From contig NZ_JAGEPF010000009.1 of NCBI RefSeq assembly GCF_017573465.1, positions 62,001-126,000 on the forward strand: DNA of 64,000 bases, written 5' to 3'. This DNA is from Actinomadura violacea. Lineage in GTDB: Bacteria; Actinomycetota; Actinomycetes; Streptosporangiales; Streptosporangiaceae. The translations under genes were made by a program, and so were the position numbers. This document shows positions 17,771 through 25,598 of this stretch, piece after piece; within the stretch, counting starts at the first letter, position 1, and each line of letters starts with the position of its first letter. The notes beneath the pieces were generated by a model, which ran no database searches, had not been told where the DNA came from, and worked only from the letters and a program-made list of their open reading frames with translations.

Positions 17771-18637
17771 TCAGTTCCAGGCGGACGGGGCGTCCGGGGC
17801 GTCGTCGGTGAGCACACTGCCCTCGATCAGCCCGTACGGACGGTCCGCCGCGAAGTAGACCTCGTTGTCGTTGTCCATCCCGAACGGCTCCAGGTCGACC
17901 AGGAAGTGGTGCTTGTTCGGCATCGACATCCGCACCTCGCACAGCTCCGGCCGCACCTCCAGCGCCCGGCGGCCCATCGCGTACAGCGTCTGCTGGAGCG
18001 ACAGGCTGTGCGTCGTCGCGAACGCGTCCAGCAGCGCGGCGCGGGTGGCGGTGTACGACTCGTCCCATTTCCCGTCGGTGCCGCGGTGCCGCCACTGCGC
18101 CGTCACGGCCGTCGCGAGGATCCGGTCGTCGGTCGGTTCCAGCGTCGTGAACCGGTCCTGGACGAACCCGTGGAACTCGCTGCCCGTCGAGTTCAGGACG
18201 GTCAGGTCCTGCAAGCCGGAGACCACCGACTCGGCGCCGTCCGACCCGTCGCTGTGGACCACCGCCGTCCGCACCTCCGTGCCGCCCTGGACGAACGAAT
18301 GGGGGCCGGTGATGCGGTCCCAGGCGTACTCCTCAAGCCGCACGCGGGCGTGGTGGATCGTCGGCTGCGAGTCCACGAAGTGCCGCGCCAGCAGCAGCCC
18401 GAACTCCTCCAGCTCCCCGACGCCGTACTTCTTCGCGAACGCGAACACCGTGTTCTTCTGCGCGTCCGTCGTCAGGACGGCGGCGTTGTCGCCGGTCAGA
18501 TGCACCTCGTCCATGTCGCCGGACAGGAACACCCCGACGTTCAGGTCCCGGATGCGGTGCGTCCCGCCGTCCCGGGTGACCCGGACGACGCGGACCTCCG
18601 CCTTCCCGTAGCGGTTGGGGCCGAGAACGATGGCCAT
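17771..18637 (-). CDS. pucL: Urate oxidase (uricase)
   Basis: A 288-residue cofactor-free uricase converting urate and O2 to 5-hydroxyisourate and H2O2. Both T-fold domains are present. The first has the signature LTTDAQKNTVFAFAK with the catalytic Thr/Lys region, and the second has SMPNKHHFLVDLEPFGMDN. Length matches other actinobacterial uricases and no N-terminal OHCU domain is fused. It is 4 bp downstream of the HIU hydrolase gene. No peroxisomal-type or secretion signal is apparent, so it is cytoplasmic. Confidence 0.96.
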   Translation of the reverse strand: MAIVLGPNRYGKAEVRVVRVTRDGGTHRIRDLNVGVFLSGDMDEVHLTGDNAAVLTTDAQKNTVFAFAKKYGVGELEEFGLLLARHFVDSQPTIHHARVRLEEYAWDRITGPHSFVQGGTEVRTAVVHSDGSDGAESVVSGLQDLTVLNSTGSEFHGFVQDRFTTLEPTDDRILATAVTAQWRHRGTDGKWDESYTATRAALLDAFATTHSLSLQQTLYAMGRRALEVRPELCEVRMSMPNKHHFLVDLEPFGMDNDNEVYFAADRPYGLIEGSVLTDDAPDAPSAWN

Positions 18638-18641
18638 CGGG

Positions 18642-18956
18642 TTAGCTCCCTCGGTAGGTCGAGTAGGCGAACGGGCTCAGCAGCAACGGGACGTGGTAGT
18701 GCCGCCCGGGGTCGTCGATCGTGAAGGCGACCGTGACCTCCGGGTAGAAGTCGGACAGGCCGGCGGTGTCGAACGTCAGCCGGTGCACGCCGGCGCCCGG
18801 CTCGGCGCCCCACTCCTTGATCCGCCCGTCGGCGTCGGTGCGGGCCTCGGCGAGCACCGTCCACGACCCGTCCGGCTCCCGCCGGTCGAGGCGGACGGCG
18901 ACGCCCGCCGCGGGCAGGCCCTTCGCCGCGTCCAGCACGTGCGTCGACAGGCTCAT
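18642..18956 (-). CDS. uraH: 5-hydroxyisourate hydrolase (transthyretin-like)
   Basis: A 104-residue HIUase. N-terminal LSTHVLDAAKGLPAAGV carries a catalytic His, and the C-terminus YSTYRGS is the diagnostic tetrapeptide signature of the family. It converts HIU, the uricase product, into OHCU. It is coupled by a 4-bp ATGA overlap to the OHCU decarboxylase gene, the next enzyme in the pathway. Confidence 0.96.
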   Translation of the reverse strand: MSLSTHVLDAAKGLPAAGVAVRLDRREPDGSWTVLAEARTDADGRIKEWGAEPGAGVHRLTFDTAGLSDFYPEVTVAFTIDDPGRHYHVPLLLSPFAYSTYRGS

Positions 18957-19453
18957 CGCTCCCCCTCCTTGCCGGGCGCGGCGGCGAGCTTCGCCAGCCG
19001 CAGGTCGACGATCTTCGCCAGCTCCGCCCGGACGGCCGCCCGCTCGGCCGCGGCGTCGTTGCCGAGCCGCGCGCGCAGCGCCGCGAGCATCTCGGCGGCG
19101 CCGAGGCCGGTCGCGCAGATCAGGAAGACGTGCCCGAACCGGTCCTCGTAGGCCCGGTTGCCCTCCACCAGCGCCGTCCGCAGCTCCGCGGCCGCCGCGT
19201 CCATCCCGGACTGCTCGCCCCGCGACCACGCCGCCTCGGTGCCCGCGCCGCGCACCCGGTCGCCGATCCGGGGGTGCGCGGCGAGCGCCTCCTCGACATC
19301 GGCCCAGTCCAGGCCGGCGAGCGCCTTCGCGGAGGCGGCCCGCAGCTCGGCGAGGCCGGCGTAGGGCCGCCCGGCGGCGACCTCCGCCGCCCAGCGGCGG
19401 GACGCGCAGCACGCCAGCAGCCCGCCCTCCGTGACGTCGAGCCGTTCGCTCAC
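18953..19453 (-). CDS. uraD: OHCU decarboxylase
   Basis: A 166-residue 2-oxo-4-hydroxy-4-carboxy-5-ureidoimidazoline decarboxylase giving S-allantoin. The catalytic-His motif AHPRIGDR and the RFGHVFLICATG segment identify the family. Start GTG 19453 is preferred (GGGAGG five bases upstream) over GTG 19459. This is the first gene of the long minus-strand purine operon, next to the divergent pucR. Confidence 0.93.
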   Translation of the reverse strand: MSERLDVTEGGLLACCASRRWAAEVAAGRPYAGLAELRAASAKALAGLDWADVEEALAAHPRIGDRVRGAGTEAAWSRGEQSGMDAAAAELRTALVEGNRAYEDRFGHVFLICATGLGAAEMLAALRARLGNDAAAERAAVRAELAKIVDLRLAKLAAAPGKEGER

Positions 19454-19626
19454 CGGCACCTCCCTGTCTCCGTCCTTGCCGCCAGTAGATACGGCAATCC
19501 GGTGCGCGGTGAAGGGACAGGACGTCCTAACTGTGACCCGGCTCACGCCGGTGTTTTCGTGCGTTGCTCCAATCGCGGGCGCGGACCGTTGACACCCGGC
19601 CCGGTGAACGGTGAGTTAACTGTTCT
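19454..19626. promoter_or_regulatory. Divergent promoter region, purine operon / pucR
   Basis: A 173-bp region between the purine operon and pucR, the only non-coding stretch at the operon head and so the expected PucR target. On the minus strand TATCTA (19486-19491) is a candidate -10. On the plus strand TTGACA (19589-19594) is a good -35 with a poor -10 (GAGTTA) placed so that the pucR message would be nearly leaderless. I see no long perfect palindrome. Confidence 0.45.
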
Positions 19627-21153
19627 ATGAAGCTGCGCGCGCTGCTCGACATGCCGGAGCTGCGGCTCGAGGTGGTCACCGGCGACGACCTGCTGGACCG
19701 GGTGATCACCTGGGTGGTCACCACCGACCTGCTGGATCCCGGCCGGTACCTCGGCGGCCGGGAGCTGGTGCTGACCGGCCTGGTCTGGCGGTCCGAGCCG
19801 GGCGACTCGGAGGTGTTCGTCCGCGCGCTCGCGCAGGCCGGGGTGTCCGCGCTCGCGGCCTGGGACCTCGCCACCGGCACCATCCCGGACGACCTCGTCG
19901 ACGCCTGCCGGCGGCACCGGCTCCCGCTGTTCAAGGTGCCGGAGGACGTGGCGTTCGCGACGGTCACCGAGGAGGTCGTCCGGCACCTGTCCGGCGCGCG
20001 CGCCGCCGACCTGACCGCCGTCCTGGACCGGCACCGCCGGCTCGTCGCCGGGATGAGCGAGGGCGCGGGCCTCGGCGCCGTCCTCGACCTCGTCGGCCGC
20101 GACCTCGGGATGCGCTGCTGGGTGCTGACCGCCACCGGGCGCGTCGTCGCGGGCCCGCCGGGCGCCCCGGACGGCGCCGCGCTCGCCCGCGCCTTCCTCA
20201 CCGCGCCGCGGCTCCCGCACCACCTCGCCGCCTCCGGCGTGTCGGTCTTCCCGGTGGCGGAGGACACCACGTCCCGCGTCGCGGACTGGTTCGTCGCGTG
20301 CGAGGGCGACCACGCCGACTGGCCCGCCGAGCGGCGCGCCCTCACCACCGAGCTCGCCGCGATCGCCGCGCTGGAGCGGGCCCGGCTGGACGACCGGCTG
20401 AGCGTGGAGGGGCGGCTCGCGCAGGAGCTCGTCCGGCTGGTGGTGTCGGCCGCGGCCGCCGACGAGATCCTGCCGCGGCTGGAGCTCGCCGGGCTCGACC
20501 CGCGCGCCTCCTACGTCGCGGCCGCCGCCGCCGGGCGCGGGACGCTGCGGCCCGGTGAGCTGCGGTCGGTGCTCGGCGAGGTCATGCCGGTACCGCGTCC
20601 GGTCGTGGGGCTGCTGGACGACGAGGCCGTCGCGCTCGTCCCCGTGCCGGTGCCCGCCGAAGCGGGGCCGGACGTCGCCGCGTCGATCCAGGCCGCGTTA
20701 GCCGCGCTCGCGCCCGGCCTGGCGGGCGCGGGGATCGCGGTGGGGGTCAGCGACGTCGTCGGGGCGGGCGAGCTGCGCGGGGCCGTCGACGAGGCCCGCT
20801 ACGCGCGGCGGCTCGCGTCCGGGCGCACCGACCCGGTGTGCGTCGTCCGGCACGACGAACTCGCCACGCACGTGCTGCTGCTGGCGACCGTTCCGGAGGA
20901 CGTCCGGCAGATGTTCGAAGTGCGGCTGCTCGACCCGCTGCGCAAATACGACGAGGTCCACAAGGCCGATCTGATCCGGACCCTGGAAACGTTCCTCCAG
21001 AACTCCGGATCGTGGACGAAGTGCGCCGAGCAACTGCACCTGCACGTCAATTCCGTCCGGTACCGCATCCAGCGCATCCAGGACCTGACCGGCCGCGATC
21101 TGGCGCGGCTCGAAGACCGCGTCGACTTCTTCCTCGCGCTCCGGCTGTCCTAA
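19627..21153 (+). CDS. pucR: PucR-family transcriptional regulator of purine catabolism
   Basis: A 508-residue regulator with the PucR N-terminal domain (MKLRALLDMPELRLEVVTG, typical of the family), a central GGDEF-like/CdaR-type region (about 280-400), and a C-terminal HTH_30 (TLETFLQNSGSWTKCAEQLH then LHVNSVRYRIQRIQDLTG). PucR senses purine breakdown intermediates and controls the purine genes. It is divergent from the purine operon head. The translation start lacks a strong Shine-Dalgarno. Its stop overlaps the stop of the convergent DUF4037 gene by three bases, leaving no room for a terminator between them. Confidence 0.92.
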   Translation: MKLRALLDMPELRLEVVTGDDLLDRVITWVVTTDLLDPGRYLGGRELVLTGLVWRSEPGDSEVFVRALAQAGVSALAAWDLATGTIPDDLVDACRRHRLPLFKVPEDVAFATVTEEVVRHLSGARAADLTAVLDRHRRLVAGMSEGAGLGAVLDLVGRDLGMRCWVLTATGRVVAGPPGAPDGAALARAFLTAPRLPHHLAASGVSVFPVAEDTTSRVADWFVACEGDHADWPAERRALTTELAAIAALERARLDDRLSVEGRLAQELVRLVVSAAAADEILPRLELAGLDPRASYVAAAAAGRGTLRPGELRSVLGEVMPVPRPVVGLLDDEAVALVPVPVPAEAGPDVAASIQAALAALAPGLAGAGIAVGVSDVVGAGELRGAVDEARYARRLASGRTDPVCVVRHDELATHVLLLATVPEDVRQMFEVRLLDPLRKYDEVHKADLIRTLETFLQNSGSWTKCAEQLHLHVNSVRYRIQRIQDLTGRDLARLEDRVDFFLALRLS

Positions 21154-22208
21154 CCGCCGGCGATCCATCTGCGGTAGGCGATCTGGAGCGCGGCGCGGCG
21201 GTCGGCGGGGGCGAGCACGTCGACGCTGTCGACCCACTGCTCGACGGACCCGACGTAGGGCGGCAGCGCCGCGACCTCCGGGTCGGTGATCTCTGCGAGA
21301 AGCCCGGCGGCGACCGCCTCATCGACCGTCCGGTAAGACCGGTCCCAGAAACCGACGACGGCGTTTCCGGGTGCCGGGAGGCCGCGTTCGCGCTGGACGT
21401 CCAGCAGGATCTCGGCGGCCTCGGCCAATGCCGATTCCCTTTCCCGCCAATCGCCTCCGGCCACCGCCCTTTCGAGCGGCTCCGCCAGGCGTTCCGCGAT
21501 CGGCAGTTCCTTGAACGCGATGCCGCGCCATTTCCCGTACGGCGCCCATTCGCCGGACAGCGCGAAGGCCAGCCGCACCAGATCCTCCGCGACCCGCGCG
21601 CCGAGGATCCGCGACCCGGTCTCGTCGCCGCGCGCGGCCGTCCGCCCGACGATCGGCATCCACTGGGACGCGCGCCGCCACCACGCCGCCAGGACGTACC
21701 GCTCGACGTCCGGCGGGTAGCGGCGGAGCCCGGCGCGGATCCCGGCCAGCGCCGGCGTCCGGTCCTCGAACACCGGCCCGGCCGTCACCTCCAGGACGCA
21801 CTGCCCCACCAGGCACAGCCAGTCGAGCAGCGACAGCCCGCCGGCCGGGTCGACGCCCAGCCGGAAGCGGCAGAACCCCTCGACGGTCGCGATGTCCACC
21901 TTGTGCGTGACGGTCCGGTCCCAGGTGACCGGGAACCGGACCGGATGGCCGCGGTACCGGTCGGGCAGCTCCCGTTCGAGCATCGCCGTCACCTCGGGCA
22001 TCGCGCCGGCGTCGGCCAGCAGCAGCGTCAGCCGGCAGCCCCAGTCGTGGTCGCGGCTGGTCGCGTCGTCGAACCCCAGCACGTCCGACCCGGACCCGAG
22101 CCGCGCCGCCGCGTACGGCAGGCCGGGGAAGTGCGCGTCCAGCAGCGGCCGCACGAGATCGCCGTAGTACGCGCGTGCCAGCTCCGCGCCGCGCAGATGA
22201 TCGTCCAC
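21150..22208 (-). CDS. DUF4037 nucleotidyltransferase-like protein
   Basis: A 352-residue protein whose N-terminal part (GSGSDVLGFDDATSRDHDWG) has the GS...DxD arrangement of nucleotidyltransferase-fold proteins and matches DUF4037. The rest is helical (DWLCLVGQCVLEVTAGPVF, KWRGIAFKELP). Such proteins resemble aminoglycoside/HEPN-type nucleotidyltransferases, but substrates are unknown. Start GTG 22208. It converges with pucR and is not clearly part of purine catabolism. Confidence 0.7.
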   Translation of the reverse strand: MDDHLRGAELARAYYGDLVRPLLDAHFPGLPYAAARLGSGSDVLGFDDATSRDHDWGCRLTLLLADAGAMPEVTAMLERELPDRYRGHPVRFPVTWDRTVTHKVDIATVEGFCRFRLGVDPAGGLSLLDWLCLVGQCVLEVTAGPVFEDRTPALAGIRAGLRRYPPDVERYVLAAWWRRASQWMPIVGRTAARGDETGSRILGARVAEDLVRLAFALSGEWAPYGKWRGIAFKELPIAERLAEPLERAVAGGDWRERESALAEAAEILLDVQRERGLPAPGNAVVGFWDRSYRTVDEAVAAGLLAEITDPEVAALPPYVGSVEQWVDSVDVLAPADRRAALQIAYRRWIAGG

Positions 22209-22250
22209 GCGCCCACTCCAGCAGACCGGGCGCCGCTCCGGCGAACCATT

Positions 22251-22880
22251 TCAGCGCAGCCGCGACCGGCCGGTCGGCGCCAGCCGCAGCACCTGCGGCT
22301 CCGGCACGCCACCGGGAAGCTCCACCTCACCGGACGCGATGACGACGACGTGCCCGCCTCCCGTGCGGACGGGCAGCGCCGGGAAGTCGTTCTCCGCCTC
22401 CAGCGTGGCCAGGGCGAGCGCGTCCGGGCCGTACAGCGGGACGACCTCGTCCAGCATCGTCCGCTCGGCCTCCGCGAGCCGGTCGCCGAACGACCACAGG
22501 AACGCGTAGACCGGGGCGTCCGGCTCCGGAGCGCCGGCCGGCGGGCGGGGCGCCGGACGCACCGGGCGCAGGGGCCGCAGCAGCCGCGCGTCCGACGAGT
22601 CCAGCATCGTCGCGTTCGCCCGCTCCCGATGCGCCTTCCACACCGGGCCGTAGTAGAACGCGCGCAGCGCCTCGCCCCGCGCGCCCATGTCCGCGAACCC
22701 GCGCATCCAGACGAACTTGCCGGGATCGTCCAGGTCCCGGAACTGGCCGAGCACGGTCATGCCTGCGGCCTCCTGCGGTTCGACGAGGTGCCCGTCGAAC
22801 AGCTCGATCAGCTCGTCCCGGCGCCCCGGCCGCAACCTGTACTGCCGCAACTCGATCACGTCCACGGCCCCAAGCGTCAC
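22251..22880 (-). CDS. NIPSNAP family protein
   Basis: About 209 residues. The first ~95 residues (IELRQYRLRPGRRDELIELF, then GQFRDLDDPGKFVWMRGFAD, FYYGPVWKAHR) are a NIPSNAP/dimeric alpha-beta-barrel domain. A second, weaker copy follows (YAFLWSFGDRLAEAERTMLD). A proline-rich linker (RPVRPAPRPPAGAPEPDAP) joins them. The biochemical role of bacterial NIPSNAP proteins is not established. The start is either GTG 22880 or GTG 22865. Confidence 0.75.
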   Translation of the reverse strand: MTLGAVDVIELRQYRLRPGRRDELIELFDGHLVEPQEAAGMTVLGQFRDLDDPGKFVWMRGFADMGARGEALRAFYYGPVWKAHRERANATMLDSSDARLLRPLRPVRPAPRPPAGAPEPDAPVYAFLWSFGDRLAEAERTMLDEVVPLYGPDALALATLEAENDFPALPVRTGGGHVVVIASGEVELPGGVPEPQVLRLAPTGRSRLR

Positions 22881-22937
22881 CGCACGGCGCCGCGCGGACG
22901 AGCCGGGATCCGGCCATTTCAGGCCGGATCCGGGCCA

Positions 22938-23798
22938 TCAGGACGTGTGCCGGACCAGCGCGGGCACGAGGACGTCCCAGGTCCGGCGCGGGATCTCGTT
23001 ACCCGTCCCCTCAAGCACGAGAAGCTCCGCGCCGGGGATCTCGGCGGCGAGCGCGCGGCCGTTGCCGAGGGGGAAGAACAGATCGTCCTCGCCGTGCACC
23101 ACCAGCGTCGGCGCGGTGATGGTGCCGAGCCGCTCCCGCCAGCGCGGGGCGCAGTCCATCGCGGCGAACGCCGTCCCCATCAGGTCCCCGCGGAGGGCGT
23201 CGGCGGAGGAGGCGTCGGCGCGGTCGTAGATCCGCTCGATGCCCGCCCGCGCCTCCGCCTCGTCGAACGCCGCACCGGCGCCATGCCGCGCGTTCCCGGT
23301 CATGAACGCGACGACCGAGGCGCGGTCGGACCAGTCGACCGCCGGCGGGTTCATGAAGCGCGCCATGAGCTCCGGCGCGTGCTCGGGCAGATCGGGATCG
23401 TTCGGTCCCGGCGCGGTCGGCCGGGTGGAGATCAGCGTGAGGCTCGCGACGCGCGCGGGGTGGTCGAGGGCGAGCAGCTGCGCGATCCAGCCGCCGGATC
23501 CGAACCCGACGACGTGCGCGGCGGCGATGCCGTGCGCGTCGAGGACTCCGGCGGCGTCGGCGACGAGGTCGCGCAGGTCGTAGCCGAGACCTTCCGCCGC
23601 CGGGGCGCCGGGCTCGGACCGCCCGGTGCCGCGCAGGTCGTAGCGGACGACGAAGCGCCGCAGCGCCGCCAGGCGCTCGCACAGCGCGTCCGGCCAGGTG
23701 AGCATCGTGTTGCCGATGAGCAGGACGGGCGCTTCGCCGGTCTCTCCGAACGTCTCCGCGCACAGCGCAACGCCGTTGACCTTGATGAAGGACTCCAT
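22938..23798 (-). CDS. Alpha/beta-hydrolase-fold protein with altered catalytic triad
   Basis: A 286-residue alpha/beta hydrolase related to aclacinomycin methylesterase (RdmC)-type enzymes: VNGVALCAETFG, RYDLRGTGRSEPG, a late VVHGEDDLFFPLGNG. At the nucleophile elbow the sequence is VVGFGSGGWIAQL, so Gly occupies the usual Ser position (GFSxGG in relatives) with a Ser one residue later. At the catalytic-His position it reads EGTGNEIPRRTW where relatives have G-x-G-H-E-L-P. Both substitutions are plain in the codons (GGA and AAC). It is either a pseudo-hydrolase or uses different chemistry. Confidence 0.8.
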   Translation of the reverse strand: MESFIKVNGVALCAETFGETGEAPVLLIGNTMLTWPDALCERLAALRRFVVRYDLRGTGRSEPGAPAAEGLGYDLRDLVADAAGVLDAHGIAAAHVVGFGSGGWIAQLLALDHPARVASLTLISTRPTAPGPNDPDLPEHAPELMARFMNPPAVDWSDRASVVAFMTGNARHGAGAAFDEAEARAGIERIYDRADASSADALRGDLMGTAFAAMDCAPRWRERLGTITAPTLVVHGEDDLFFPLGNGRALAAEIPGAELLVLEGTGNEIPRRTWDVLVPALVRHTS

Positions 23799-23842
23799 GC
23801 AAGGACAGACCGCGGCGGGCCCCGCAACTCATCGCTCCCCCT

Positions 23843-23889
23843 CCGTCCACCGCCCGCGCCCCGGTCATGCGAGCGCGGGCGGTGGACGG
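23843..23889. terminator. Hairpin after the HTH-ClpN gene
   Basis: A perfect 17-bp stem (arms 23843-23859 and 23873-23889, 13-nt loop) begins 2 bp after the stop codon of the minus-strand HTH-ClpN gene. There is no T-run, as is common for actinomycete terminators. Confidence 0.65.
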
Positions 23890-23890
23890 G

Positions 23891-24622
23891 TCACTCCCCG
23901 CGGCCGGCGACGATGGCGGCGAGGGCTTCGGTGATGTTCGTCTCGGCGGCGGGCTTGGCGACGCCGGCCTCGGCGAGGATCCCGGTGCCGTTCTCGTGTT
24001 CGAGGAGGGCGAGCAGGATGTGCTCGGTGCCGATGTAGTTGTGGCCGAGGCGCAGGGCCTCGCGGAAGGTCAGTTCGAGGGTCTTGGTGACGTCCTGGTC
24101 GAAGGGGATGAGGGCGGGGAGGTCGGCGGCCTCGGGGGGCAGCGCGGCGGTGGCGGCCTGCCGGACGGTGTCGAGCAGCACGTCCTGCGCGGTGATCGCC
24201 TTGGCCGCGAGGGAGCCGGGGTCGGCGATCAGGCCGAGCACGAGGTGCGCGGGGGTGATCGCGGCGTTCCCGGCGGCGCGCGCCTCGTTCTGCGAGGCGA
24301 TGACGACGTTGCGGGCGCGGGCGGTGTAGCGGGTGAAGCCCTGCGACGGGTCGAGGTCGGGCGAGGCGCCCTTGGGGACGAACCGCTTCTGCGCGGCCTG
24401 CTTGCTGACGCCCATGCTGCGGCCGATGTCGGTCCAGGACGCGCCGGAGCGGCGGGCCTGGTCGACGAAGTGGCCGATGAGGTGGTCGGCGACCTCGCCG
24501 AGGTGCTCGGCGGCGACGACCGCGCTGGTGAGCTGCTCCAGGGCGTCGGGGTGGACCTTCTTGATCGAGGAGATGAGGTCGTCGAGCCGGATCTGGACGT
24601 TGGACTGCGTCGGTTCGCTCAT
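23891..24622 (-). CDS. HTH-like domain fused to Clp N-terminal (ClpN) repeats
   Basis: A 243-residue protein. Residues ~1-85 are helical with an HTH-like segment (SGASWTDIGRSMGVSKQAAQ) followed by KRFVPKG. Residues ~90-240 carry the double ClpN repeat: FTRYTARARNVVIASQNEAR, then ITPAHLVLGLIAD, and again FREALRLGHNYIGTEHILLA. There is no AAA+ ATPase domain. ClpN domains of ClpA/ClpC bind adaptors or substrates; as a stand-alone fused to an HTH, this may be a transcription factor that reads a Clp-type signal. Two perfect palindromes lie directly upstream of its start (24624-24672), suggesting autoregulation. Confidence 0.8.
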   Translation of the reverse strand: MSEPTQSNVQIRLDDLISSIKKVHPDALEQLTSAVVAAEHLGEVADHLIGHFVDQARRSGASWTDIGRSMGVSKQAAQKRFVPKGASPDLDPSQGFTRYTARARNVVIASQNEARAAGNAAITPAHLVLGLIADPGSLAAKAITAQDVLLDTVRQAATAALPPEAADLPALIPFDQDVTKTLELTFREALRLGHNYIGTEHILLALLEHENGTGILAEAGVAKPAAETNITEALAAIVAGRGE

Positions 24623-24623
24623 G

Positions 24624-24672
24624 CGTCAACCATAGGTTGACGATAATGGATCGTCAACCGTCGGTTGACGAT
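24624..24672. promoter_or_regulatory. Twin palindromic operators upstream of HTH-ClpN
   Basis: Two copies of CGTCAACC-N3-GGTTGACG: 24624-24642 (spacer ATA) and 24652-24670 (spacer GTC). The second extends to a perfect 23-bp palindrome at 24650-24672. Centres are 28 bp apart. They fill the whole gap between the HTH-ClpN start codon and the stop of the upstream epimerase gene. Confidence 0.75.
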
Positions 24673-25598
24673 TACCAGGCGGCGGCCCCCGCGAAGGAGG
24701 TGGCGTGCGGGGCGTAGCCGAGGACGTCGCGGGCGGCGGTGATGTCGAGGGTCCGCTCGACGGCCAGGTGGCTGATCGCGTAGCGGGTCAGGCGCGGCGG
24801 CTCCGGGCGGCGGGCCAGCAGGAACGCACCCTCTGCGGCGGCGGCGAGCGGGCGCGCGAGGCCGGCGGGGATGTAGACGGGCCGGGCGGCGACGCCGCGC
24901 TCGGAGAGGATCTCGCGGAACGCGTCGTCGATGACGACCGGGGCGGCGTCGGCGACGTTGAAGACACCGGACGCGACCGGCCCGGTCGCGGCGAGCAGGC
25001 ACGCCTGGACGAGGTTCGCGATCGAGGTCAGGCTGATCCGCTGCCGGCCCGTCCCGACGGCGGGCAGCAGCGGCCCGCGAACGGCGGACAGCACCCGCGG
25101 CAGCAGCGTGGTGTCGCCGGGCCCGTAGACGGCGTGCGGCCGCAGGACGATCGCGCCGCGCCGGATCACGAACCGTTCGGCGGCGGCCTTGGACGCGCCA
25201 TAGGCGTTGAGGTAGCGGGCGACGGGCGCCTCGTCCTCGGTCGCCATGACGCTCGGCCGGTGCGGGTCGTACACGCTGGCGGTGCTGACGTGCACGAACC
25301 GCGCACCGGGGAAGGACGCGAGGGCGTTGCGGGTGCCGGTGAGGTTGGCGGCGAACAGGCCGGCGGGCCGCCCCCAGTCGGTGACGCTGCCCGCGCAGTG
25401 GACGACGGCGTCGACGGCGGGCGCGTCCGGGATCGGCCCGCGGGTGAGGTCCCAGGACCGGTAGGCGGCGCCGGCGAGGTGCCCGGGCGGGACCGACGGC
25501 CGCCGGCCGAATCCGTGGACGGCGATGTCCCGGCAGGTCAGGGCGCGGCAGACGGCGCCGCCGACGAATCCGGACGCGCCGGTGACGGCGATCCTCAT
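24672..25598 (-). CDS. Extended SDR (NAD-dependent epimerase/dehydratase), OleD-like
   Basis: A 308-residue extended short-chain dehydrogenase. TGASGFVGGAVCRAL is the N-terminal dinucleotide motif, VHVSTASVYDPH the Ser region, and YGASK the Tyr-x3-Lys catalytic pair. It resembles the 3-beta-HSD/OleD group. OleD enzymes reduce the beta-keto acid made by OleA to a beta-hydroxy acid. The ATG overlaps the stop of the ligase gene (ATGA). As the last gene of a KAS III / GT2 / P450 / ligase / SDR operon, an OleD-like role is inferred, not shown. Confidence 0.78.
   Translation of the reverse strand: MRIAVTGASGFVGGAVCRALTCRDIAVHGFGRRPSVPPGHLAGAAYRSWDLTRGPIPDAPAVDAVVHCAGSVTDWGRPAGLFAANLTGTRNALASFPGARFVHVSTASVYDPHRPSVMATEDEAPVARYLNAYGASKAAAERFVIRRGAIVLRPHAVYGPGDTTLLPRVLSAVRGPLLPAVGTGRQRISLTSIANLVQACLLAATGPVASGVFNVADAAPVVIDDAFREILSERGVAARPVYIPAGLARPLAAAAEGAFLLARRPEPPRLTRYAISHLAVERTLDITAARDVLGYAPHATSFAGAAAW

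Noticed and set aside
22938..23798. Alpha/beta hydrolase as the missing OleB of the Ole-like operon
   Set aside because: OleB is a haloalkane-dehalogenase-type enzyme with an Asp nucleophile; this protein has Gly there, lacks the His, and is outside the operon.
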